Below, piece by piece: positions 10,850 to 22,688 of a DNA stretch of 64,000 nt. The DNA is from Bremia lactucae (lineage: Eukaryota > Oomycota > Peronosporomycetes > Peronosporales > Peronosporaceae): contig NC_090617.1 in the NCBI RefSeq assembly GCF_004359215.1, forward strand, positions 3,436,115 through 3,500,114, given 5' to 3'. Within the stretch, counting starts at the first letter, position 1, and each line of letters starts with the position of its first letter. The notes under the pieces are model-generated. The model had not been told where the DNA came from. It saw only the letters and a list, made by a program, of their open reading frames with translations, and did not search any database. Made by a program: the position numbers and the translations under genes.

Positions 10850-12679
10850 CTACTTTTCATTTCGTAATCTATTAAACTCGGTCCCATTTCGTTGAGACTG
10901 GAGCTTTTGGCGTAGCTCTCTTGTTGCACGCGAGAGGGCTGGTGAGAAGCCCGACACAGTGTCAAACCCCGGAGGCGGTGCGTGGTATTCAAATGTTTGC
11001 GATACAGTAACAAACGCTCCGAGCATTAAAAGCACGAGCATTGCCATCATGTAGTAAATGTACTCAAGATGGCCGTCATTGAGATCACTCGTGACCCAAA
11101 AGGAAAAGACACTATTCATCGCACCTGTCACAATAAACCCCAGTGTCGTCGTAAGCAAATTAAGCGCTTGACACACACTACGCATGGACTCGGGGACTTC
11201 CGAGTAAAATAAATCATACGCCGAAATACTTGTTAAAATCTCGGCCACACCAACTAGTACATATTGTGGTGTCTGCCACCACACATTGATCGATGACATG
11301 GGAAGATTTTCGCCCACGGCACTGCAATTGGACGCCACGCCTTGAATTCTAGGACTATTCTTGCGCATTTGTTCCAAATATCCTGCGGCTACCATCGCTA
11401 GCATTGCAAATACAAGACCAGCGCCAATCTTTCGTAGTAAGGTCGGATAGATGCCCATTTGGGTCAAAAATGGGTACACGAGCCGATCAAAGACGGGAAT
11501 AAAAACAAGAATGACACCGGAATCAACGACATTTAGCATGGCGGACGACATCAAGATATTGTTATGGCCACGTACACGTAAATCCATTTGACAGCCTTGT
11601 ACGACAAAATTGGAATTCATTTGTCCATAGACTGCCCAAAAGATGATAATAATCCCAAGATACGGCGCAAGTCGCATCACTTGTGTGGCATTTTGTACCT
11701 CTTGTGATGAAAAGGATCCCCCATTGGTATTTGACGCCAATTGGAGCCAATTGGTAGCAGCACCGGAGAAAATGAGTACAAATGTTCCATACGCCACAGT
11801 CCCTGCACCAATCAGTGCCAAGATCATGTGCATTCGTTTATCTTGAATAAAGTATGACAGGGTTGTCAGTAGTATTCCTGGCACGAAGGCCATGCCCCCA
11901 CTAAGGACAAGTTTGCCACGTCTAGAGCGTGCACCCGCCTCTAGAAGTACCGCAAAGAATTTACTAAGAGCACTGCCTTTTGGTGGCACTCGACGGTAGC
12001 GCTGTTTTCCAGCATAAAACACGAGTGCTGCCACAATGAACGCCGCTGATGGGATGGCAAAGGATGCAAAGAACCCATAGCCAGTTGGAATGTACGGTGG
12101 AAAGCCATTGACGGCCAGATTCGTCAATACGCCGTAGCTAAAGGTCGCTCCGACATTAATGGCCCAATAAAACCAATTAAAAAAACTGTCCTTTTCAACT
12201 CGTTGCGCTGGGATATTTACGTCAAATTGGTCAGCACCCAAGACTACCACATTGGGTTTAATTCCACCCGCTCCAACACCCACGCCCGCAAAAAGCCCAA
12301 TCATAAAGAGCGGGAGGGACGAGACCCTTGGGAGGGATGCAAAGACGCAGAGCGCAAGCCCCGCAATATACAGTGAACAAAACAGCACGATGGTGCTAAA
12401 TCGACCTAAATAACGGTCCGCTACGTACGCTCCAAGTAGCGGCGTGAGGTACGAGAGTGACGTGAACGTGGAATTAAGCTCGGTCGCTAATACGGTACTC
12501 AGTCCTAAATTTCGGTGAAAAAAAATGGGCAATGATCCCGAGAGGCCATAGTATGCAAGTCGCTCACAAAATTCCGTCACAAGGATAAATGAGCAGACGC
12601 TCACGATGATTGAGCGATACTTTGGACGACTCGCTTCGTCTTGAAGCAATCGGTTGTGTTCTTCTCGCTTCGTCCCCAT
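10850..12679 (-). CDS. POT/PTR2-NPF family proton-coupled peptide or nitrate transporter
   Basis: A single-exon gene encoding 609 aa. The frame is open upstream to 12715 but the first ATG is at 12679, and an initiator-like motif at 12696-12707 supports that start. The proton-coupling ExxER motif is present (EFCER, residues 36-40), followed by YYG. The PTR2 signature GGIKPNVVVLGADQFD lies at 138-153 and FYWAINVGA follows. About twelve hydrophobic segments span the protein, with the longer central loop usual for the family. These transporters move di/tripeptides or, in some relatives, nitrate and other small solutes into the cell with protons; the substrate here is undetermined. The short cytosolic tail (FDTVSGFSPALS) shows no extra domain. 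Confidence 0.9.
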   Translation of the reverse strand: MGTKREEHNRLLQDEASRPKYRSIIVSVCSFILVTEFCERLAYYGLSGSLPIFFHRNLGLSTVLATELNSTFTSLSYLTPLLGAYVADRYLGRFSTIVLFCSLYIAGLALCVFASLPRVSSLPLFMIGLFAGVGVGAGGIKPNVVVLGADQFDVNIPAQRVEKDSFFNWFYWAINVGATFSYGVLTNLAVNGFPPYIPTGYGFFASFAIPSAAFIVAALVFYAGKQRYRRVPPKGSALSKFFAVLLEAGARSRRGKLVLSGGMAFVPGILLTTLSYFIQDKRMHMILALIGAGTVAYGTFVLIFSGAATNWLQLASNTNGGSFSSQEVQNATQVMRLAPYLGIIIIFWAVYGQMNSNFVVQGCQMDLRVRGHNNILMSSAMLNVVDSGVILVFIPVFDRLVYPFLTQMGIYPTLLRKIGAGLVFAMLAMVAAGYLEQMRKNSPRIQGVASNCSAVGENLPMSSINVWWQTPQYVLVGVAEILTSISAYDLFYSEVPESMRSVCQALNLLTTTLGFIVTGAMNSVFSFWVTSDLNDGHLEYIYYMMAMLVLLMLGAFVTVSQTFEYHAPPPGFDTVSGFSPALSRATRELRQKLQSQRNGTEFNRLRNEK

Positions 12680-12695
12680 GACTGTGAGGTCCGTT

Positions 12696-12707
12696 ATCGA
12701 GAGATGA
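12696..12707 (-). promoter_or_regulatory. Oomycete initiator-like element of the POT gene
   Basis: Reads TCATCTCTCGAT on the minus strand, matching 10 of 12 positions of the core of the oomycete initiator (GCTCATTYYNCAWTTT). It lies 16 nt upstream of the ATG at 12679. Position and match make it a plausible transcription start, not proven. Confidence 0.4.
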
Positions 12708-12715
12708 CGCCACAA

Positions 12716-13047
12716 TCGGGGCTTTGTAGCGATTTTTGAGTAGCTCTTTGGGTTATTTTAAAAAAACACAGCCATGTAGCCATGAGCCAAAAATGGTCTT
12801 TTTTAATTGAGATTTAAGTGTCAAACGTGCAATATGGAAACAACCAAAGTCGGTGCCAAACGTGTCAAGGTCTTCTGAACACAAGAGCGGTTTTTCCTGC
12901 CTCTCGTGGGCTTGTTTTCCCTCGCTACACCCCAGCCACAAGCGCAGTGTATTCTCAATCTGTATATTTAGCAAGTCAAAGCACTTGATACTTGCAATTC
13001 GTTGTAGTTAAAAGGCCAAATTCCAGTTTTCATCCCGTTCATCCCCA
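12716..13047. other. Divergent intergenic region between transporter and BEACH genes
   Basis: About 330 nt that must hold the promoters of both divergently transcribed genes. No coding feature was seen. Confidence 0.5.
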
Positions 13048-16000
13048 ATGCAACAACAAACCTTTCAGCCTGTAACGAATCAAACCATTCCATGGAAGGA
13101 TCCTTCTAGTGCTACTCAAGCTAAAAGGAACGTACCCTGGAGCGAATTAACGCCATCCGAAGCCGTTCACGAGATCGTACGAAAGATAATGCTCGCTCGC
13201 TTCTTGAATTGTTCCATCCCGGAACGTACGCAATATCTTCGAGAAATACAGCAGCATTCCCGATACTTTGCCAATCGATTGCTACTTTCTCCAACGGACG
13301 ATACCTTCGAAGAGAAGCCTTCGTCACAGTACATTCTGCCCCAAGAACGGATCCTACGTCCTTCGGCGTATTTCTCCTTTAAGGACAATAGCCAAATGCA
13401 TCTTCCAAGTATCGACTGGAGTGCCTTTCGAGGCTATTCCGTTGCCATGTGGATAAATGTTGCGTTCTGTACTCACTTGATCAAGTCACACGAGACGTTA
13501 AATGCCACGTTTTATCTCTATCGGTTCTTTAATGGACCTCCTTCTTCAATGGGTGTCGAAGCATTTATTGAACTGATTCAAGATCGCGTCCTTCTTACAA
13601 TCAATTGTGGTACACCAAAAGAGTCCATTACATCGACATCGATCGCTAGGATGACCTCTAAAGCTCCGGAATGGCGACAAAGTCAGCACGAAATTCCATT
13701 CCAACGGAATCAATGGCACTTGCTCGTCCTGACTCACTCCCTTCCATACGTCAAGAAGAGCAAAGTCACGTGTTATATCGACAAGAAGTTGGTGTTTTCA
13801 GACGAATTGGTCTACCCCTCCAGTCTCGTGACAGCCTCCAAGTGTTTGATTGGTGGTGGATACAATACAAGGACAAACATTGCGAGTGTGGTCATGTATC
13901 AAGAAGATTTAACCCACGAAGCCATTGAATGGATCTATACACTCGGTCCAATGGTCTCGTCCTTTAATCGCTGGATTACACCATTGCCTCGTCCATCTAC
14001 AAGTCATCGCGTTGCAAGTATGCAGGAACGTAGGCTTGGTCCATCGCCATTCACAATGCCCGAACACGCTGCGTGTACAGCGTTTTGGAAAGTCCACGTC
14101 GTCTTTGCCTTTCACGCACAACAAATTGGATTCGAAGCGTCGAAAGATCTTGGTTTTGAATGGAAATGTGAAGGTACTTGTTCGCACATGAATGGACATT
14201 GGGTGACCCTCGAGAGCACTGTTGGTACATGTGCTGCGATTCAACAATACACGGCTCAATTGGATACTTACACGACGAAAAGGATGTTTCCAGATTATCA
14301 AACAGCGTGGTCTCGATTGGTAGGTATTTCGTCCCTTCCTGTGCTTTTAGAGTATGTCTTGACTGCGTATGAAAAGACGGTACGTGTTTCTCAATCGAGT
14401 GCGTTTGAAGACGGGAGTACACGTTCGCTTGGTGAAGTTATGGAGAGTTTGGTGATTGATTTCGTGTGGCTTTTCAAAGGTTTGTTGCTCTGCAATAGAC
14501 CGAATCAAGATGAAGTTTTGCAGCAGTATAGTTTTCATTTGTTTGCACACGTTCTACTTCGTCATCCAGACGCATTAAGTGTCATTTGGACACCTGGTAG
14601 TTTGATTGTATGTGTTGAAATGGTAAAGAACTTGGCGCATATGATCCCAGCACCTCGTACAAATGTCGACGGGGGAATTAATCACCCTTTTCACGCCTCG
14701 ATTTGGGCGACCAACCCGCTATTTGCGACAGGAATACACGCGATTCTCTTGGATTATCGACTTTGGAGTCACACCGACTACAAGACGCAATCGATTTACA
14801 ACCACCAAGTCTACAGTCTTGCGTGTGAATACCCTCAAGTCTTTAACAATCTCCACGCAGTTGATACGGTGCTGGAGATTCTGGATCAATTCTACGCCAA
14901 TGCGTTGAATACGCTTGATCCTTTGCATACGCGCATTGAAAGTAGTCGCAATTCTCAACACTTTACCACCAAAGAGGATAAAAAGCAGCACTGGAAACAG
15001 CAATGTATTCAAAGTTTAGTCGAAGTCATTGAAGTCTGTTTAACAAACGAAAGCTCTCAAGTACAAAAAGTTCTGGAACAAGAAGTGATGGAAACGACCT
15101 TTGCACGAGCAACGTATCCAGCGGGACCTACTGGGAGTTTGAATCCCCCTTCTTCTGGGTCCAAGTTTGTCGTGTCGCCACCAACGTCATTGTCTTCTTT
15201 CTCAATCGATCGAAAAGGAGGCGTCTTTTGTATGAATCTTGAAAACATTGTCTGGAGTGATCAAGAGGCGTCAATCCACACTCCAGATGGTCCTGTAAAG
15301 AAAAGTGTCTTGAACTCCATTCAAGTCCGATTCGCCCTTGTTCGGGACCTTCGTGCAGTGATTCGATTCTTATTAACAAGCCACGATGCAGTCGTGTGTA
15401 CGTCGTTATTGCTATTGCTACGACGATTAGCTGTGTCGTTCTTGGACATGCGTGTTGCTTTAGTGAGTTCGAGCATCCTGGATTGCTTACTTTCACTCAT
15501 GTCAGGTCATCGATCTGATGAACGTGAGAAGGAAGACATGACGGCCTCGGATGCTTTTGTATCGTTATCGGTCCGCATGGCTTGTGTGCCTTTGTTTATC
15601 TATTTGCTCCATTGGCTCGAGTCAATTGAAGGTCGAACAATTTGGTGTGGACTTGAAGAACACTTGCGAGGGGTCTTGAATGGACAATGGAGTTTCTCGG
15701 ACGGATTTCTTGAGCTCATGATGGAATTTTACTTTGATCCAGCTTGGCATTTGGGTCTTTATTATAGCATCGTAATGAACGATCCGTGTACGCGTGACTC
15801 GCACTTGTTTCCGATGGCATCGTCGACGTTTCTTAACGCTCTTGGCACGCATGAAAGTAGTGGTTTAGACAATGGGATTGCCGTTGGAACTCACTCAAGC
15901 ACGAGTGACTTGAGCCTTCAAAGTGGCACATTTATGGAATGGATTCAAGTGGCGATTCGATCCGTAGGAACACGTCTTCAATTGACGTGGGAAAAACGTG

Positions 16001-19000
16001 TCTCGATAATTCGATTGATTGCGTTACGAAGTTTATCAACTGTGGGGCAAAACCGTCACGCTTTTGATGCTACTCTCTTTGATGAAAGCGTGCGTGGAAT
16101 CTTAAGTCTTCCACTTCCGGGTGTGCTACCATTTTTACCTCTCTTACTTGGTCCAAGTACGTCTCGTTTTCGAGAAATGGTATTAATGGATATTAATGTC
16201 AAGGTGAAGACGGAGAACGACGTACAGCAACAAATCTTGTTGCTCAAGAAACACTGGGCTGAAGCTTTGTTGAATCTCTCGCTTACGTGTTCCGTGACTG
16301 TCGAAGTAGATGCGAGTGAAAACGATACCAACGACACGATAGAGCACGACAATATCTATGGTCGTGCCTATAGCATTGATGCGAGTAAAACTGGCGAAGA
16401 TCTTGTACTTGATACGATCGTATCGTTGCTATGTATGGCCATGACCAACCCGCATGGATGGGATTCCATTACACACTTATTACTGGCATTACAAAGCATA
16501 CAAGTAAAATATCAAGCACCCGAAAGTGTCTCGAGTCAATTCTCGGGTTCTGTACGACCTCACGTGGCTTTATTTGTAGCGCAGTCGGAAATCTTTTGTG
16601 ATCCACTTACATGGTTATGTCGTGTCATTGGAATGGTTCTCCAGCGTATGGCACGAAGTCGAACGATTTTAACCAAGACATTGAGTGAAAATGTTCAACG
16701 GGTGCTCTTTCTAGTTCATGAAGCGCTATTGAGTCGACCACGACAACCTCCGCTTGTTGAGTTGCAACGATCTGCATTTTCAAACGCACAAGTTTTTCTA
16801 TTCAATGCCGTACTCGATGTTTGTACTCGTTTGATTCAAAGTACGCATCAATTGCATCGAGTGGGGTTAGATCCTGGCCTTGCGATTGTTCAACATGCTT
16901 TGCCTTATCTTGCGTCGACACGCTTGATGGAACGTACCATGGACGTGCTGGTGCAGAGTTTTCAGCAAGAATTCACCGCTTTGCGTGTGAATGCATCCAT
17001 ACCCCTTCGTCACGTGTTTCTACGGGCTCTTGTGAATCTACGTCGTGCGTTGACGGTTCACACAAAGGATGAAGTCATCGAGTTATTGCAAGGATTGACA
17101 CTGCGGATCGGTACGTCTGGATCGTTTCAGGACGAATTGGATGCTGCTGGTTTGTCCACGCATGAATTGAGTGCACAGACTACACACGACGCCGTCGAAA
17201 AGGTGCTTCATGCTTTGGCACGTGCAATTAATGACATGGAAGCACGAGATCGAGACGACAATGAAACGAATGACTGGAGGCCGTATTTTCCAATCGCAAA
17301 CGAGCTTGACAAGCGGCAAGCATGTCGACACGAAGAGACTTGGGATACACGTAGCACTTACTCAAGTGTTGTGTCTAGAAACGACAGTGAACGCGTCGTA
17401 TGGGCCGCCTCGGAAGTCGAAGAGAATCGAATGGTAGCATTGATGCAGGACGTACGAAATCGAGAGCAGCAACGGTCGTTGACGGCTAAATCAATTCAGT
17501 GTATTGAAAAGGATCCATGGACTCATGAATTGTGGCTCACACACGAGTTGACGTTCCGTTCGCAGCATGAATACAAGTCTCTACGTGACATTGCACCAGC
17601 AACATTACTGGCATTGCATCAGACGCACGTGTGGCGGCTAGGAGGGTATGAAACACCCTTTCCGTCTCGTATTCGACAAACGATTGCGATTGATGTTCAT
17701 TTAAGTGCGGCGAAATTATGGGCGAAAGAAGTACACGAGACATTGGGACAAGACGATAGTACGCCATTGAGACGGGAAACTGACGGTGGGACTGAAGCGA
17801 GTCGATTGACGGAAGCCTTTGGCGAGCAATTGCTTGTTCGCGTTGGTCGCGTTGTTGCGCAACAGCGTGGTGGAGAGATTCGAGACATTACATCTGAAGA
17901 CACGATGGTGTCGTCTGAAGAAGGTGATTTCAATGGTAGAAGTAGTGATACAGAAGACAATGAGACGGAAGAACGGGATCAAGGTATTGACAAGAGCGAT
18001 ACGACGATCAAGGATCAAGTGTTTGATTCACACACAGTTTTGTCAATGAAAAACGGGAATTTCTTTGAACCGAATGAAAGAGGAGTGGATCCTGGTCCAG
18101 GTCTTGCGATTACGTTAGAGGATCACGTGTATGCACGTATTACGTGTCGCCGTGTCGTGGCGGAAGGCGTTATTGTAGGTCGCTTGTTCTTATGCTCGAA
18201 GCACGTGGTGTTTGAACCTCTTAACGTCCAGGAAACAGCGCATGAAGACACGACGATTCTTCCAAATACGACGAACTTTGATGAACCCAGTCTTCCTCGT
18301 GTATTTAAAACTAACCACGAAGAGACCGCTCCAGGACTTCATCGGTGTTGGCGATGGAAATACCGTCATCTTGTTGCCGTGTATCTTCGAAGGTATCGCT
18401 TACGGGACTCGGCAATTGAGCTCTTTGTACGCAATGGCCATACACACTTTCTTGATTTTCCACGTACCACAAAAGATCGACGGAATGAGTTTGTCAATGT
18501 CTTGTATTCGTTTCTTCCTCGACAAACCTTAAAACAATGGCCTGGACGTGTATTGCCACACTTGGGAGCCACAACAAAAGCGTGGCAAAGTCGCGAAATG
18601 AGCAACTTGGAGTACCTCATGGCACTGAATACGTTTGCAGGTCGTAGTTTCAATGACATTACTCAATATCCTGTCTTTCCATGGGTTTTGTCCAATTACG
18701 ACGATCCCATCTTGGATTTCAATGATGTTTCAAATTTTCGTGATTTGTCGAAACCCATGGGCGCATTAAATGCAAATCGATTACAAGAATATTGGGAACG
18801 GTATCATTCTTTTGAAGATCCCGTGATTCCAAAGTTTCTCTACGGCTCTCATTACTCGACGTGTGCCGGTGTTGTGCTATATTTTCTCTTTCGTCTCGAA
18901 CCTTTTGCCACCTTGCATCAAAAGATGCAAGGAGGTACTTTTGATCTTCCAGATCGTTTGTTTCATTCGTTGAAAGAAACGTGGCAAATGTGCCAGTCCC

Positions 19001-21067
19001 ACCTGTCGGAAGTCAAAGAATTAACACCCGAATTCTATGCAAGTGACGGCACGTTTTTACGAAATTCCAATACGTATGAGCTTGGTAAACGACACGATCA
19101 TCAAGTTGTTCACGATGTGGTCTTGCCACCGTGGGCGTCGACGCCCGAGGAGTTTATCCGTCTTCATCGTGCGGCATTAGAAAGTGATTATGTCTCACGT
19201 CATTTGCATTTATGGATTGATTTAATCTTTGGAGCAAAACAACGAGGACGTGCGTCCTTGGATGCGAATAATGTGTTTTATTACTTGACATACTATGGGG
19301 TGGTCGATCTGGATCAAATCAACGATCCGTTTCTTCGAGAATCCATGGAGCTTCAAATTGCGCACTTTGGACAATGTCCAATGCAATTATTTCAAACTTG
19401 TCATCCAAGTCGCTATGGTACCAGTCACAGTCAAACGAAAGTCTCCGTTTCCGTTGTAGAACATTCAACTACGATCGTATCCAACTCTGATCGTACGAGT
19501 AGTAGTGGTTTTCAAACAATTGTCCCTCGTTCGTTATCCCTTTCGTTTCACGATTTGTCCGTACTGGCACACGAAAAGCGACGACAATGGACTTGTCAAG
19601 CCACTGTTCAATCCATAACTTGCCATTCCATACGCGCCATTCAAATTCTTTCGGATCGTGTTGTAAGTATCAATGAACATGGCATCCTAGAAGTATTTCA
19701 ATGGACACTTGTTCCCAAAGACAAGACGATGCATTCTCGAATCGTTTCCATACACCACGAGCCATATGAACCAGTTCCTTGTTCTCCTATTCAAGACGAA
19801 TGGCATGAGTGTCCATGGTTGCTTGAACTCCATCGTGACGAATCAATAAAGGCGTCGATTCCTTGTATTCCAATGTATGAGCATTTCATTATAAATGGTA
19901 TCCATACGTCGTTGAAACGGTCTCCTCTTGTGATTTCAGACAATGGACGTGTCGTGATTTCAGGAGGGGCACGAAATGGGGCCCTTCATATTCGTCTTGT
20001 TGATTTAGACACAAATCACGTAATTGGCAAAGCAAGTGTCGTGGGTCATACGGCGGCAATTACGTGTTTAAGTCTTACGCGTCGAATGTCACGAACCCAT
20101 GAATTGAATACTTTGTTGACACTACCCGACAAGGACGATGAACACGTACTTGTCTCGGGCTCAGAAGATGGAACAGTGGCTTTGTGGCATCTTTCCCGTT
20201 TAGAACGGGATGGAAGAAGTCCATTGCCACGCATTTCCTCACGACCGGTGCATTTGTTTCGAGGATTGACGACATCGATTGTCGATTGTTGTGTGAATAC
20301 GTGGTTAAATCTTGTCGTAGCGTGTACGACACGGGTGGGGATGGCTTTGTTTTTGCATGACATAGGACACGTGGCATTTGTGTTGGAACCAGCCGACGTA
20401 CAAGGGGTTTTCGTACGTGTGTGTATCTCGAAGAAAGGCTATGTGGTGACATTAACGCGTTTGAAACACGTTCTTGACGCGAATGAGTCAACCGTGTGTC
20501 AAGTGTTTAATGTATCGGGTGTATTGCTGCAATCGCATCATTTAAGGATGGAAGAAGTGATGGAGGTTGACATTGATGCCACGGGGGAGTTACTTGTATT
20601 GACACTTGTGCCTGGAATCATTCGAATATATCGACTTGAAGAGTAGGTTCATTGGGGTGTGTGTGTGTTTTATTATTAATGGGTTTTAAACACATATGCT
20701 GTATGGTAGTTTTGTAACCGTGCAGGAATATGTCTTTTCGACATCTTGTATGATTTCTGCCACATGTTTGGGACCGAAAGAAGCTGTGGTGCTTTTGGCT
20801 GTTGGGCACGAAGATGGGACGTTGTCGATGTATTTATTGCCCGATGCGAGTGGCTCGGTGTCGTTTGTAGCGAATGTACGGCGTTTATTTGGGGTTTCTT
20901 CGAAACTTGAGCGTGTGAAAGGTACGGTGCATCAAGCACAGACGTTAGCAATGTCGACACTTGGGAATGCCAAAGCTGTTACGAATACAGCGCGAGATAT
21001 TGCGGAAGAAGCACTTGGGGAAGCGAAAGGGATGATGCGAGACCTCTTCTTGTACCTTCAAAAATAA
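13048..21067 (+). CDS. Large PH-BEACH-WD40 protein (LYST/neurobeachin-like vesicle traffic regulator)
   Basis: Two exons: 13048-20642 and 20710-21067, giving 2650 aa. The first exon runs into a stop just past a GTAGGT donor. Removing a 67-nt intron (acceptor ATGGTAG, 20709) rejoins the frame at an Asp codon, and the second exon continues WD40-like sequence (LLAVGHEDGTLSMYLL). Domains in order: a concanavalin-A-like fold around residues 105-310, long helical armadillo-like regions, a PH-BEACH domain at about 1690-1830, the BEACH domain at about 1850-2120 (SNLEYLMALNTFAGRSFND, YPVFPWVLSNY, GSHYSTCAGV), then WD40 repeats to the C-terminus (VSGSEDGTVALWHL). Family members act as cytosolic scaffolds in lysosome size control, membrane fusion/fission and protein sorting. 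The short C-terminal tail after the last WD repeat is helical. Confidence 0.9.
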
Positions 21068-21801
21068 TAGAGGTATGTTGACAAGACGAATTGCTTTTTT
21101 TTTTTTAAGAGGTACTCTTTTTCGGATGGATACTTTTACAGGTATAAAGAATTGTCCGAACACTGCGGCAACTTTTTGATAAAAAAAGTATACAATATTT
21201 ACTGAATGATTTTTTTTTAGTTTTTACAACTTTATTGGGTCACTTCAATTTTGACTGACGCTATTCATTTTCTTAATCTCCGTAACGAAGTTGCGAAGTG
21301 TAGCCATTATCGAAGGCAAAAGGTATTTTTGATAGCACGCCGTTGGCTACTTTGACATGATGATACCAGCACCGATGGTTTTAAAAGATTCAAGACGTAT
21401 GCGTCGCGTGAGGGGAAGATTCATCCTTATGTATTGAAAAGGCTCCAGACATCTGTTGTCACGAGTCCAGAGGATTAAGCACCCCACCAACTTTGGTGGC
21501 TGAAAGGTCATAAAAAAATTTGCCAGGGAAAGCAGACCATTTTTGATGGATACAGCCTTTTAAACGACCACTATAGTCTCTGGGCTCTTGTATCCATCAA
21601 GGCGAATGCGTTATAGCTTCCAACCCGCATTGTCAATTTTGCAACCCTTGAGCCATCATTTGGCTTTTTTTGTCCACAACGTAGCCACCTTTATAAATTG
21701 TAAAAAGTTTTGCGAAATATCCATTATGACAACTTTTCGTCAAGTGTCCGATTGTCACTTTTCGACTGTCGTATTGTCATTTTTGTACGCTCCGTGCAAT
21801 A
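21068..21801. other. Intergenic region with the WW-WH2 gene promoter
   Basis: No coding feature. Initiator-like TCATTTTTGTAC at 21777-21788 lies 13 nt before the ATG of the next gene, and a second TCACTTTTCGAC lies about 20 nt further up. Both match only part of the oomycete initiator. Confidence 0.4.
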
Positions 21802-22555
21802 ATGCCGCTCCCCGCTCCGTGGCGGTCGTACAAGACAAAAGATGGCAAGGTAGTGTACTGGCCTCACCACAATACCCATTGATCAACACTCTCACTTTAG
21901 CCACGCAAAAAAGCCTCTTAAGTCTCTAAATGAACCATTTTTATCATGCACTTAGGAATATTACTACAATCCCGAGTCGAAAGTAACCACATGGACCAAG
22001 CCTTCCGGGTCCTCATCCACCTCCAAAACACCTCCAAAGCATAGTAAATCAAGTGCTAGTAGCAGTGTATCTTCCTCTGCAGCGTCGCCGGCTGCAGGGG
22101 CAGGTAGAGGTGGTCTATTGGCTCAAATCCAACAAGGTGCCCAATTAAAAAAGGTCAAGACGGTTGAAAAGACCCTTTTCGCTACTCGCCCAACCGAAAA
22201 TAGTGCTCCATCCGGAGGTACCTCTTCATTTAATGGAGGTGGTAAAATGGGCTCAATGATGTCTGCGATTAAACAAGGAGGCAATGTAAGAAAGACTCCG
22301 AGCACAGGGAGTTCTCCAAGCGGAGCAGGAGGATTTGCTGAAATCATGCGAAAAAATCGCGAAGCAGCAGCACGGAAAGCAGGTGGCAACATGGCTCCAT
22401 GTGTCCATCATAGCAGCTCCGAACCATCGACGCCGCGCCAAATTGGGACCAAATCGAACAATTTTGAAACCGGATCGAATTCCACTTTTGAAACGCGGTT
22501 AGTTGCCATGGAGGACAAATTGGACAAAATCATGGCCCATTTTGGAATAAATTAA
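21802..22555 (+). CDS. WW-WH2 domain protein, probable actin-binding adaptor
   Basis: Two-exon model: 21802-21849 and 21956-22555, giving 215 aa. The 106-nt intron (GTAGTG donor, CTTAG acceptor) splits a WW domain in phase 0. Joined, it reads PLPAPWRSYKT...GKEYYYNPES...TTWTKP, with both signature Trp residues, the YYYNP core and the closing Pro. A Ser/Lys-rich linker leads to a WH2 motif, GRGGLLAQIQQGAQLKKVK (about residues 60-78), the consensus G-actin-binding element of WASP/WIP/verprolin proteins. A Gly/Ser-rich stretch, a second basic helix (FAEIMRKNREAAARK) and a short C-terminal coiled coil (RLVAMEDKLDKIMAHF) follow. The likely role is linking proline-rich ligands to actin assembly. The upstream exon is short, but the reconstructed WW domain makes it convincing. 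Confidence 0.85.
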
Positions 22556-22688
22556 TCAATCTCGTCGATTTGTAGAAAGTATAGTATGCTAACACAAAGG
22601 AAACTCCCATAAGTTGACGATTTAAACAAAAACAAAAAGCGACTTAAAATAGGTTCATTAAATCGACCTCTTTTTTTTATTTGCCATG

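Noticed and set aside
10850..12715. Upstream extension of the POT transporter to 12715
   Set aside because: The codon there is TTG; the first ATG is 12679 and the ExxER motif lies at the expected distance from it.
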